Positions 1 through 12,345 of a stretch of DNA of 64,000 bases are shown piece by piece. Under the pieces are notes generated by a model. The model was not told the DNA's origin and made no database searches. It saw only the letters and a program-made list of their open reading frames with translations. The DNA is from Hymenoscyphus infarciens (lineage: Eukaryota > Ascomycota > Leotiomycetes > Helotiales > Helotiaceae). Both the position numbers and the translations under genes were made by a program. The stretch is taken from the NCBI GenBank assembly GCA_001414345.1, contig LLCB01000207.1, positions 61,934 to 125,933 of the forward strand. The letters are read 5' to 3'. Numbering within the stretch: position 1 is the first letter of the stretch; each line of letters starts with the position of its first letter.

Positions 1-3000
1 TTTTTAAAAGACTCTCTAAACCCTTTCTAATCTATACTTATATACTAAGACTTAGAAGATCCTAATAAAATAATAAATAAGACTTCTTAAATATAGATAA
101 TATATAGATAAGATAGTAGTATAAAAACAAAGGATAAAACAATTAGTTAGACGAGATAGATATAATTATAAGTAAACTATAAAGTTAATAACTTAAAAAA
201 CACTCTATCTTTAAACCCTTACTAATCTAACCCTCTTTTAAACCTTTATTTAAACCCTTCTTTGCTTTTTAAAGCCTATGTTTAGACCTCTTTCGCTTAT
301 AAGCCTCTACCTCTAATAAACTTTCTACTACTTCTTAACCCTCGAGTCGAATATAAATCGGTTAAAATACGCTTTCTATTAAGATAAAAAACTTAGAAGT
401 AAGCTCTTAGCTAAGTTATTACTATTTCTTAACTAAATATTATCTAACTCTACTCTAAACTTCTCTTAAACCTCTACTAGTAAACATTTAAAAAGACTAT
501 AGTTATAGACTAAGTCTCTACTAGTATAAAGGTTAGAAGAGAAGGAAGTAGAATTAGAAGAAGAATATACTAAAGAAACTTTTACTAACTTTAAAAGGTT
601 ACTTTTCGAGTATAGCTATACTTAGAGAGATACTAGAATTAGAAAGGTTCTTTTATATATAGGATAAAATAAGATTATATCTTAGCTCTAAAACGCCTCT
701 ACTACTCTTAAGAGACGCTAGAATTATAACTTTACTAAGATAGTAAATAATCTTTTAGCTATAAATAAGGAGACCTACTAAAATACTAAGTTATAAGATA
801 TTAGTACTACGGTTTAGAATACCTCTCTATCTAGCTTCGAACTCTCTATAATATAATAGTGAATCGTCTTTTACTTTAGAAGTAGAATTAGAATTAGAAG
901 ATAAATAAGTTCTTAAGTACCTTAAAGGGAATAAGGCGGCCTACGAGCCTAAGTAACATAGTTCTATAATAGTACTAATAAATATTATATTTAAAACTAT
1001 ATCTCTTTTTTATTATTCTAAACTTTAGATAATTCGATAACTCGGCTATAACTTCGCTTTTAACTAGCCGAAACTACTCTTATTATTATCCTAAACTTCG
1101 GATAATATAATAAACTTCAGTATTAAGTTCATTTAACTAGCTGAAACTATCTCTTTTATTATCTCTAGATACTTAGATAATAGATTTTAACTTCGATAAC
1201 TTAGTAATAACTTCGCCTTTAACTAGCTAAAACTACCTCTTTTGTTATTCTAGACTTTAGATAATAATTTCAAATTCAGTATTAAGTCTTTTAACTAGCC
1301 GAAACCCCACCGACTCTAGTATAGAGTCTTTCTTATATTCTTTACTTTCTTTCACTTCTAGTAAGGCTAGAAGTCCTTTTTTTATTTAAACTTTTAAATT
1401 AGATATAAAACGAATTAGTACGCTCTTAAAAGAATAGTAACCTCTTAGCTAAGTTATTACTATTATCTACGACATTATCGACTTTTTAGTTTAGACTTTA
1501 CTCTAAATCCCCGCCGACCTTAGTTCAAACGAACTTATACTCTTTTAATAAATTCGAATTAGAGAATTTAACTTAGATATAAATTAGTACGCTCTTAAAG
1601 TAAGCTCTTAACTAAGTTATTACTATTACCTATAACGTTACCTCTTAATATTCGCTTCTAACTCTACTCTAAATTCGCCTCTATCTCTATTTTAAACTAT
1701 TTTAAACTTTTTAAACTTTTTAAACTTTAAACTTTAAACTTTTTCTAATCTACTAAACAGGATCGAACTATACTCTTTTAGTAAACGCGAATAATTATAC
1801 TTTAATATTGAAGAATTAGAAACGAAGTCTCTTTTATAAGTATCTACGAAGTTAGTTATAATTTAGATCCTACTTAGTATCTAGTAGACAATTTTTAAGG
1901 TTTACTATATCGTCTAAGAGACTTCTATACTAAATATCTAGAAGAGCTAGGACTACCTTAATACCTCTTTAAATAGCTTAATATATAGAAATTAAATAAG
2001 AATTAGATAAAAGAGTTAATTTATAAAACTCTATTAATACTCTCTAATTCTAGTTACTCTTAATAAGGAACTTATAATAAAAACCTAAGATAAAACACTA
2101 ACTAGTAAAAATGTTTAAAGTTAATAAAGTAAAAAACTAAGATTAAGTTACTACTAAAACAGGGCTTACTAACCCTCTTTAGGCTATAGCCTCTTCTTTC
2201 TTTAACTTATTATCCTCCTCTCTACTCTTCTAAGTATAAAGAGCCTAAATTAGCTTTTCCTCTACCTCCTTCTTATAAGTACACTTCTTACCTTAGTAAC
2301 CTCTTATAACTAGCTTTAGAAAAGACGCTTATAAACTCTTTAAATAGGCTTTAAAGAGGACCTAAACCTAGGTTTAGATAGAGGTCCTACTCTTTATAGT
2401 ATAGCGTAAGAACTATTAAATATTAGTAACTAAAACCCCTTTAATAAGTAAGAGGTACTTATAATAACCTTAGTATAAAGCGCCTAAGTCTCTTCTAAGA
2501 GAGTAAACTATACTTTTAAACTATTCTTTAGTACCTCTATACTAGTAATAACTAATACCTTATCTAAGGCCTTAATAGTCTTTTTAATCTCCTCTTTCTC
2601 CTTCTTAAGCTTAAGCTTACTAAACTCCTTTCTTATAAACTATAGTAACTACCTAAGTTAGAACGAATTTAGTATATATTTAAGATTAAACTTACTAAGA
2701 TATATATAGTATTCTACTTAATATAGTACTTATACTTCTTTAACTTTAGCTTCTTAAAAGTATATACGTAATCTCTATTCTAAGATTTTATCTAAAGGTA
2801 CTAAACATAGTAGACTTAGTAGATAGCTAGAAGTATACTAGGAGGATATAAAAGAGGTATTTTACTATATTAGATTAGCTTTAAATTAGGTCTAATTAAA
2901 GAGAGAAGAACTTACTTTTATATATATATATATGATATATATATATATTCTAAGAGATAAGTTAGTATATAAGAATATATCTAATTAAAAGGTATTCTTA

Positions 3001-3789
3001 CTATATATATATTATTTTAGATAAAAAGAAAAGAAGAAGAGAAGTCAGAATCAGAGAAAAGTCGCCTGCTATACTACTTATAATAATAGCTATTACTTAT
3101 AATTGTTATTTATCGCTTAATAATTACTATTATAATATACGATAATAGTAAGAATATAACAACTCTATAGTAGCGTACTACTTCCTACCTAATAGCTAAT
3201 AATTAGCCTCTCTTCCGTTCGTATCTATTATTATATAGTATATAATAGTAAATAAAGAACGATTATCTCTTAAAATAATAATACTACTAACTACTAACTC
3301 TACCTCGACTACTAGATACTATAATAGTAGACAAGTTATATTCTTTATAATAAATACGTAAATACTACTCTAATTAACCTAATACTATATTAATCGATAA
3401 CTAAAGACTTAAGACGAGTCTTTTTAAAGAAGAGGGAATATAATAGTACGCTATCTTAAATTATTAGTATTTATAAAACTACTAATACTTCTACGACTTA
3501 TTAGATAGAAGGTACTAAAGAGAGTAAGAATCAGATATTATATATTTTACTTTAAGGTCTTATATGTTTAGCTTTAAAGCCTTTATTATTTTAGTAGCTA
3601 TATTAGAAAAGACTCGGTTATTATTCTTATTAAGACTTAGTAGTCTCTAACCTCTTATATATAGATGTTTATACTCGGTATAGAAGAAGGATAGTTATTA
3701 TTTTCTTCTATATTAGTACCTAGTATTTATATACGTTATTCTACTATACGCACTTCCTACTATAGTTGTATATATTTCGTACTATTACA
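1..3789 (+). mobile_element. RIP-degenerate retroelement, left copy (3' part)
   Basis: This AT-rich, stop-filled stretch is the inverted counterpart of about 59,555-63,450. For example, 1735-1850 reads as the reverse complement of about 61,620-61,740 with mostly C/T and G/A differences. The copies share a run of short tandem repeats (about 1010-1310 here) and the same terminal repeat at 3439-3789. The 5' part lies outside the window. No protein domain can be read because nearly every frame is broken. The right-hand copy keeps a 62-codon lysine-rich ORF (62,813-63,001, minus) whose RIP-mutated equivalent lies here near 540-730. The superfamily is not certain. Confidence 0.7.
3439..3789 (+). 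repeat. 3' LTR of the left retroelement
   Basis: It is preceded by a purine run resembling a polypurine tract. It begins TATAATAG, which I read as RIP-altered TGTAACAG, and ends CTATTACA. The same unit recurs at 59,028-59,503 (plus) and 59,555-60,050 (minus), which defines the boundaries. Length is 351 bp here against 476-496 bp in the other copies, so this one has deletions. Confidence 0.6.
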
Positions 3790-5318
3790 AAGTTCTAGTT
3801 TATAGAGATTCTTTATATTATTTATAAAAAAGCGAAAAAAGATATAAAGAAGATATATTAAGTATTAAGAATTAAATAAAGTTATAAAAAAGAATACTTA
3901 TTTTTTATCTTATATTTAAGATTAAATTAAATAAATAAAATTTATTTCTAAGCTAGTTTTATTATCTAGATTTTATTAAGTTTATATAAGAGAAAGAGAT
4001 AAAGAAAAGACTACTTTTAATATTTATTTAAAGAAGTTTCTTTTTTAGTAATACTATTTAGTCTTATAAATACTCTAGTTATATTTTGATTACTAATAAA
4101 TACTATTCTATAACCTTTTTTTAGTTACTTTATTATAGTATACTTAGATAATATTATTATCTTTTCTAATTTAAAAGAAGAATAGACTTAGATAGCGATA
4201 TTATTAGTAGTATATTAGAGAGATCAACGATATTTATTATATTATATTAAGTAATCTAATCGATACTAGATTTCTAAGAATAACTAATAATATATCGATT
4301 ATTAGCGGAAAAATAGTTAATTCGAAGAAGAATAGTTCTTCTAATCTAAAAGCTAATAAATACTTAGTTTTAACTTTTTCTAAAAATAAAGATAAAGTTA
4401 TATAACTTTTATAATAAGTTATAATTATATAACTCTTAAGAGATTACTCGTCTTATTAGAAGTCCTTTATATTAAATTAATCTTTATATAATAACTCTTT
4501 AATATAATAAACTAGATTTTTAAAAAGAAAATACAAGTTATATAATATTTAATTACTACTATAGCACTAGTACTAAAAACGTAATATTTTAATATATTAG
4601 ATAAGAATTTATAATATTTATTCTATAATATATATTATAATAATCTAATTAATATTATATCGCTATCTAAGTCTAAAGAAGAATATCTTAAAAGTTTAGT
4701 AGCTAAGTTATACTTAGTAAGAGTTTTTAGAACTTCTTATAAATATTTAAATTCTATAAAATTATTATTAGAAATAATCTAGTAAAAACTATATAATTAA
4801 AAATCTAGCTTATTAAGAATTAGCTAGTATTAAAGACTATTTATAAAGTTTCTCTATTTCTTAGTCTAGTATACTAATATAAACGTTTTATTAAATATTT
4901 TACTACTATTACTTCTTTTCTCTTAGATTTATATAAAAAACTTAATAAAGCTATATAAAAAAAGAAATATTAATCTATTATATAGATAGCTAAGTACTAA
5001 GTTTTATTTAAAATCTTAAAAAGAGCTCTTATAAGTAAGCTAGTCCTAGCTTAGCTAGATTTTAAAACACTTTTTATTATTAAAATAGACGTATTAGACT
5101 AAGCTCTAGATTATACTCTTCTTTAAATAGGTTTAGATAGAAAACTATATCTAGTATCTTTTAATAGTAGGAAACTCTAAAAAGGTAAGTTAGATTACTT
5201 AATTTAAAATAAAGAGCTACTTATTATTAAGTATATATTTTAAACTTAGAGTTATTATATTAATAATTATATCTATATAAAAGTTATTACTAATTATAAG
5301 AGTTTAAAATATCTTAAG

Positions 5319-5487
5319 TGTTAGTATGACTTATAGTTATAAAAGCGATGTAAAAAGAGTTGTATTATCGTTCGTATATACCGAGTAAAGCTAGCTACAA
5401 TGCCTACTTAAGTAGCCTCTAAGCGAGTGCACGTATACCCACGTATACTAATCCGAATCGCTATTTACCCTTAAATATATACTAACA
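5319..5487 (+). repeat. 5' LTR of nested element
   Basis: 169-bp direct repeat with TG...CA ends, the less RIP-damaged of the pair. Confidence 0.85.
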
Positions 5488-5866
5488 CTAGCACTTCTTC
5501 AAAACAATAGAAGTTAGTACCCTAAAAATCATTAAAATCTCTTATCTAATCTAACTAATCACAGCCCTCTATCTATTATCTTCGACTAATAAGAAGCCCT
5601 TATTACCCCTTATTCCGTTCCACCTATTCTATAAGCTTAATATCCAGCTTATTCGTATTAACCTAGATCAAAGTATACATTTCTTCGTATTAGTAGGCCT
5701 CCGCCAGGATCATCCTATCGCCGATCATGCTCTAGATATTCGGCAGGAATGTCGAAGTCATTACTATCGTCGCTTAAATTAGGGATAAAGGTTTTAAACT
5801 CTTAGAACAACACTTCGAAGTCGCTTAGAGGCCTCGGAAGCTTTCGGAGTTAGCCACCTCCACGCC

Positions 5867-6500
5867 CCTAGAGCGGTTCTGAAAGGGGTTCTAGGATATC
5901 GGCGTCTTAATAAACTTCTAAATAACCCTAGGGCGGTTCCGAAAAGGGTTCCAGGATATCGGCGTCCTAATAAATTTCTAAATAACGAAGTCGATATCGA
6001 TATCAAGGGAGGGTCTGTCGTTCAACATCTTGCCTACCCAGGCACACTTCAAAAGCTCCCCCTTTTTCATAATATCGAGGGGGGGTCTGTCGTTCAACAT
6101 CTTACCTACTCAGGCACACTTCAAAAGCTCCCCCTTTTTCATAAGTTTATAGTATCGGATTATTCGTCGGATTATTCATCAGATTATTCGACAGTGCCGT
6201 CCCAGAAATTCCTTTATCTGCCAGTGCCGTTCCAAAAGTTTCAGAAGTTTCAAAAAAGTATAGCTTTACAACTATAGGTCGAAACTTTATAGGACCGCCT
6301 AGCAGCACCACGATACAGTCCTCATTCCCAACTCCGTCATCTTAAGTTTAGACAGCATATAATAGACCTAGGTTAGCGGGGGGATCGTCGAAGTCATCAC
6401 TGGTAGTATCTAAGGAAGCTAAATGTTAAGCTTAGACAGCGTATAATAGACTAAGGTCAGCAGGACTATCGAAGTTATTACTAGTAGTATCCGAAGAGGC
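5867..6500. repeat. Three successive pairwise tandem duplications inside the nested element
   Basis: A ~60-bp unit with CCTAGAGCGGTTC is repeated at about 5867 and 5927. A ~70-bp unit with GAGGGTCTGTCGTTC is repeated at about 6007 and 6079. An ~84-bp unit with TTTAGACAGC is repeated at about 6345 and 6429. They are less AT-rich than the surroundings. A 70-codon minus-strand ORF (5794-6006) is only the duplicated sequence read in one frame. Confidence 0.7.
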
Positions 6501-7375
6501 TAGATATTATTATTACTATAGTTTTTATTATCTTTTAGCGTATATCTTTATATATTTATAACAGGATCTAAAGACTTTAGTACTAGCTCTCTTAGCTACT
6601 ATAGCTTTTAATATTACTTCGTCTAACTACTTAGTTTAGTTAACCTCGGTAGTAGTATTATATAGTATCTAAGTATGCCTATCTATCTCGACCTATACGC
6701 CTCTACTATAAAGTGTTTATTATAACTTAGTAGTAGTAGACTAGTGGATCTTAGCGAAGTTATCTTAGTCCTATCTCTTAAAGTCTACTTAAAATTTATT
6801 CTAAAAGAGAAGGTCTTTATTCTCTTCTTTAGTATATTCCTCTTCTCGTTTAGTAGTATATATTATCTCTTCTATTAGAGTTAGTATATCCGCTATATTA
6901 ATATTATTAAAAAGTCGTTATTAGGTTTTAGGTAAATAAAGTGTCTTAGATAGTATAAATTATCTTAGAGAGAGATAGGAGGTCAAGAGTAGTAATTAGC
7001 GCTTCCTATCTTAAGAAGTGTTTATATATTTATTAAATCGAAAGTATTATTAAAAGTATTAGTACTAACGATTTTATATACAGTAGGCGTTCAAGAGGTC
7101 TCTTAGAGGTAAGAGGTTAGGAGAGCCTCTTAGAAGGAGGTAGAAGGTCTCTCGAAGGTTAGTAGAGAGTTAGTAGGAGGTTAGTATTTATAATTAGTAC
7201 TTCCTATATTAAAAAGCGTTTATAATATGTTATTGAAAAGTTGTTAAATAGTAGAAGGAGTTATAATCGGAGAAGAGGAGTCTACTAGTGATATTAAGTT
7301 TACTTTTATATAAGTATATCTATAGTAGAAATATATAAAGTAACTAAGTATCTAATCTATACGTCTACTAATTAG

Positions 7376-7544
7376 TATTAGTATAACTTATAGTTATAAA
7401 AGCAATGTAAAAAGAGTTATATTATCGTTCGTATATACTAAGTAAAGCTAGCTACGATGCCTACTTAAGTAGCCTCTAAGCGAGTATACGTATACCTACG
7501 TATACTAATCCGAATCGCTATTTACTCTTAAATATATACCGATA
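7376..7544 (+). repeat. 3' LTR of nested element
   Basis: 169-bp direct repeat of 5319-5487. The terminal TG and CA are both changed to TA, as RIP would do. It is followed by the TTAAG target duplication. Confidence 0.85.
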
Positions 7545-8640
7545 TTAAGAATATTAAAAAACCTTTAAAAAGACTTATATATTAGATTACTAAGTTTAAA
7601 TTCTATACTCTAAAAATTACTTATTATCTAAGACTTAAAAACATTACTATAGATATAGTTTTTAATAAGCTACTTTTATTTTTAAAAGATAACTATATAA
7701 ATATTTAGAACTAAAGTAGTATTAGTAATAAGTATACTAGTTATACTTAATAAAGAGTAGTAAGAGAAGAAGATATTATAGTATTTTAATTAAAAGTAAT
7801 ATTATAAAGAGAAGAAAGCTATATTAGAATAAGAGTAGTCTAATAATATGCTATTATATAAGATTAAAGTACTTTTAGATAAAAATAAAGTACTCTTAAA
7901 AAATAACCTAAAAAACCTAGCTTTATCTTCTAAATAAATAAGAAATATACTTTATAAATATATAAACGATAAACTTATCTTATATATAATATTAATTATT
8001 TATAAGCTATAACTAGAAATTAAATATAAAGAATATAGTTATTTTAAATAGCTAAGATTATTAAGTACTATTTAAGAGTCTACTTAAGAGCTTATTAAAA
8101 GAGTTATAAAAGTATATTCTTAGTACTAGAGTTTAAATAAAAATAAAAATAATTAAATAGAAAGAACTCTAGCTATTTAATTCTTAGTTTATAGATCTTA
8201 TTAAATAAATTCTTTTAATCTTTAATAATAATAACTATTAGATTCTTACTACTATAGAAAGGTTTATAAGCTAGCTAGTAGTAAAAGCTATATCTTATAT
8301 TATAAAATAAGAAGTTATTAAGTTTATTTATAAAGAATTATTTATAATTTATAGTATTCTATATAAAACTCTTTCTAATAATAGTAGTAACTTAGTTTTA
8401 AAAGTAATAGAAAGTTATTTCTTTTAAATAAAAGTATAATATTATAAAATAATAATCTATTATCTAAAAATAAATAAGAAACTTAAATAATTTAATAATA
8501 TATTAGAGACTATTTTTATAAAAAATCTTATTAATAAACTAATTACTACTTAGAATAAATATTTATATTAAGCTTACTTTACTATAGATATTAAAATTTA
8601 TATAGAATATAACTAAAACTATTTAAAGACTTAGTAGTTC

Positions 8641-11440
8641 TTCTTAATAAAGATAATAATAATAAAGATCTACTTAAACTAGCTAATATAAAGAAACGAA
8701 AAGTAAGAAAAGCTAATATTTAAAAGACTAAAAAGAGAGCTACGTATATAAAGAACTCTTATTTGACTATAGATAGTTTACTAGTTAAAAAAGTATTAAA
8801 ATAAAGACTTATATACTTAGTAATATAGTTATATACTAGAGATATTCTATTAGTTATATATATTATAATATAAGACGAAAACTTAAAAAAGTAGTATTAA
8901 TAGTAGTATAGTCTATATAAAGTAATAATATTAAGTCTCTTTAAAACTTACTAGTTAAAGGATTATTATAGACGATTTTTAGAGTCTTTTATCTATAGAG
9001 ATAAGCTTATTTAACTTATAAATAGTACTATAGATAAAGATAATAGTTAATAGAAAGTAAGAAAGAAAGTTTTTAAAGTTTTTAAATTATAAGATTATAA
9101 ACTTATTCTTTACTTAGATAAAGTTATTAAAGTTCTTAAATAAGAATCTTAGATAAGATTTATATTTAAAGAACTAGCTATAATTATCTAAAAATAGTAG
9201 ATAGAAATAGCTTTTAAAAGACTAAAAGTATTTAAAATAAGAGAAGACTATTCTTAAGAATAACTTAATAAACTTAGCTAGTTTTTAAAAAAAGTAAAGC
9301 TAAAACTTAAAGTAGTAGTACTAACTAACTAAGCTACTAAATAAAAGAAAGTAGAAAAGAAAGCAACTAAACTAGATAAAGAAAGAGAAGTTCTACTTTT
9401 AGAAAAATTAATATTTTAAATTATACTACTAGATTAAGTATCTAAGAATAAGCTAGTAAAGAAATTATAGCTTTATAAGTCTTAGAACTAATTTAATTTA
9501 AATAAAGAAGTAGTCTTAAATTAAGAACTAGTATACTAGTAAGCTATATTAGATTAACTATATATATAAGAGTAGCTAGAAGCTCTATTATAAATAGTAA
9601 TAGTATAAGAACTAAAGTCTTCTAGCTTAAAGAAGCTAGAGAAGAAGCTAAGATAAAAACTTAAAAATGTCTTCTTAGATATTAATAAAGCTTATATAGA
9701 AATAGAAACTCTACTCTTTATATAATCTAAAGATATATTAGAAGAACTACTACTAAAAAGAAAGTATAGACGACTATAAAAGTAGAGAAATAAAAAGTTT
9801 ACTTAAAAACCTAAGATTATACTAGTTATAAGAGATAGATATAAAACTATTAACTATAAAGAATCTAAATAATATTTATTTAAGAATAAGCTAAGATAAG
9901 ACTAGTTAAGAATTAATAAAAAGATATTATAAAAGTATATATTATTTCCTCTATTAGAACGTCTTTTATTATACTTTATAATAGAAATTATAAAAAAATT
10001 AACTTTTAAATTATAATCAATAGATATAAATAAACCTAGGTATTATTAAAAAACTCTAGAACATTAGTAGCTACTTAATTCTAAATAAAAAACTCTTTAC
10101 TTTTTACTATTCTTTTTCGTTTTCTTTACTTTATACTAAGTAACTAGAGGTATATTACTATTAATACTACTCTTATTATTATTATTCTTAGCCTTAGTCT
10201 TACTACTACTAGATCTGTCTATAGATAAAAGATTACTACTCTTAGCTAACTTCTTAATATAGATCTTAAAATACTTAGAATAGCTCTAGACTCTATAAGA
10301 GCTATATAAAGTCTAGTAGTAGTATCTAAGTTAAAATCGTTACTAAGAATTATATAAGAAGAAGAAGAAGATTAATATAAAGCTACTATATTATAAGTAG
10401 AATAGTTAACTAAAATTTAAGAAATTAGTAAAAAGATAAGAAAATAAATAGAGAACTAATCTATAGTTAATATTAAGAGAGTAATATTTACTCTAATCTC
10501 TTATATAATATATTACGAGACAAAGGTGGGTTAGATAAAGGATCACCTAATAATCCCTACCTTTTAAGTAAGGAGCATAGTATTTAAAGCCTTATACTCT
10601 TCTCTATAGTTCTAGGGAATTAAGTATCTACTTTAACTTTACTTTGCTTATTCTATGCTCTCGATATAGCTTCTATAATCGCTATATAATACTTATTATA
10701 AACGCTCTTTACTAAAAGAGAAGCTATTCTTTTATTCTTTCTATTATTTGAAGATATACTTATAAAAGTAAGATATTCTCTTATTACTATCTTACTTCTT
10801 AATATACTTAGAGTAGTATTAAGTACTAGTATTCTCTTAGCTTTTAATAGAAATTAAGTGGCTATATATATAAGTATTTATAATATTTAAATACTTACTC
10901 TTCGTTTACTTCTAGCTAACTAGCTAATAGTTAGATAAAGTATATATAATATTTCTTATTTTTATCTTATTAGTAGAATTATAATAATTACTTAAAGTAT
11001 TCTAAGTATGATTATTAATAGTAGTAGTAGTAATAATAGTAGCTTAGTTAGTATTACTATCTCTATCTTTAGATAAAGAAGTGAAGAGGTTCTTAAGATT
11101 AGTAGATAAAACTAGGCTTAAGCTATTACTCTTACTATTATTCTTAAAGATACTCTCTATCTTACTAAACCTAGTAAACTTTTTACTAATAGAGAAGCTC
11201 TTTTAAAGAAGTGAGAGACTAGATAAAGAGAAATAAGGATTTTTAGAAGACTTCTAAAATAATAATAGAGAATTTAATATCTAAAAATAATTAGCTTTAA
11301 TTCTATTTAAAAATAACTTTCTACTTATATACTTCTTTTTCTTACTATAATAAATAGCTTTTTATATAAACTATAATATCTATAAGTCTTTAAACATAGC
11401 TAATCTATCTATATTATTAGAAAGCTCTTCTTTATAATAA
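8641..11440. other. AT-rich RIP debris, no identifiable gene
   Basis: Long A/T runs, stops in all frames and no ORF above the noise. The composition suggests further dead transposons, but no domain could be read. A less degraded patch near 10,500-10,640 has no recognised content. Confidence 0.6.
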
Positions 11441-11445
11441 GTCTT

Positions 11446-11611
11446 TGTGACGGTTTCAGACCTGTCACGTGACTCCTCACCGCCTGGCAGAATCCTGTAT
11501 ATTAGCATCGTTCAGAGCTGTCTCCGCTCTTCTTCGCTCTTTACCTTTAGTTTTCGCGTTAATAACCACGAATAGACTACTTCTCTACTCTACTCCTGCC
11601 TTGTTGTTACA
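11446..11611 (+). mobile_element. Solo LTR, 166 bp, with 5-bp target duplication
   Basis: Starts TGTGACGG, ends TTGTTACA, and is flanked on both sides by GTCTT (11441-11445 and 11612-11616). It has near-normal composition within RIP-degraded DNA, so it is younger than its surroundings or too short to be recognised by RIP. An E-box CACGTG lies 20 bp from the start and a TATA-like CTGTATATTA ~30 bp further on, the same layout as the LTRs at 34354 and 58014. Confidence 0.85.
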
Positions 11612-11616
11612 GTCTT

Positions 11617-12345
11617 ATCTAGAAGACTTAGATACTTCTTTTTACTAGAACTACTACTACTACTACTAGTTAAATCTATAGTAATAGATTCTAGGCGAAG
11701 AAGAATAAGAGAGGAGATACTAGAAGATATAATAATAGATAATATAAAGCTTAAATAAAGAAGAGAAAAAAGAGATAGAGAGATAGAAGAGAGGTTATTA
11801 ATATTATATTATTATAAAAAGAGAAAGTTAAGATAGAAGAAAAGCTCTAAATTTATATCTTATTAGAAGGTTATTTAACCTCTATTTATATAAACCTACT
11901 TAAACCTCAGAGTGAAATATAATAATTTATTACTATCTCTTAAGATAAGTAGCTATCAAATTAAGAAGTTAGTAAAAAAACCTCTTAGCTAGAGATAAGA
12001 GTATTAATATAGAGGCTATATAATTAGCTAGGAAAATAGGTTTTTCTTATAAAGAATAGAGAAGTAAAAGTATTTTTATAAGATTATATAAGAGGTAATA
12101 TCTTAGTATTAATATTTATAAACGAAGAAATTAGCGGATTTTTCTAGGCTAAGTAAGAGAATATATAATATTAGGCCTAGAACCTAAGACTAAAACGCTT
12201 ATATATACTTATATATAAGCTAGAATTAATAATAAAAAGGCTCTTATTCTATATTATAAATAATACTCTTATATTATTCTAAATACTCTCTCTTTATTAG
12301 TAGAACCTTTATTTATAGCCTCTTTAATAGCTCTTAAACAAGTAC
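11617..12345. other. AT-rich RIP debris up to the island boundary
   Basis: Stop-filled AT-rich sequence. Composition changes sharply at about 12,340, where GC-balanced sequence begins. Confidence 0.6.

Larger units (their letters stand above)
5319..7544 (+). mobile_element. Nested non-autonomous LTR retroelement, 2,226 bp
   Basis: Two direct repeats of 169 bp bound it: 5319-5487 and 7376-7544. The first begins TGTTAGTAT and ends ATACTAACA, a perfect 9-bp terminal inverted repeat with TG...CA ends; the second is a RIP-altered copy. A 5-bp target duplication TTAAG lies at 5314-5318 and 7545-7549. It sits inside the RNase H region of the Gypsy remnant, whose reading frame resumes after it. The interior carries no recognisable gag or pol and includes several pairs of tandem duplications, so it is best called a TRIM/LARD-type passenger element. 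Confidence 0.85.
3790..8640 (+). mobile_element. Ty3/Gypsy retrotransposon remnant (RT, RNase H, integrase), split by a nested element
   Basis: Reading through stops on the plus strand, about 4,830-5,040 resembles the thumb/connection of a Gypsy reverse transcriptase. About 5,060-5,310 resembles RNase H: an AxD-like segment, then ELLAIVKYIL, then TNYKSLKYL, matching the family's KELLAI and TDHKSL. After the element at 5319-7544 the frame resumes at about 7,560 with FKFYTLKITYYLRLKN, equivalent to the FxFxIxYRPGKxN motif. An H2C2-like stretch follows near 8,030-8,110 and an integrase-core-like stretch near 8,190-8,300. All of it is inactivated by RIP-type stops. Its LTRs were not found. Confidence 0.7.

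Noticed and set aside
1..3438. Possible Fot1/pogo-type DNA transposon in the left flank
   Set aside because: Lys-rich conceptual segments were suggestive, but no DDE motif or short TIR could be read, and the LTR and polypurine tract favour a retroelement.
5794..6006. 70-codon ORF with internal repeats
   Set aside because: The repeats reflect the 60-bp DNA duplication in the nested LTR element; no gag similarity.
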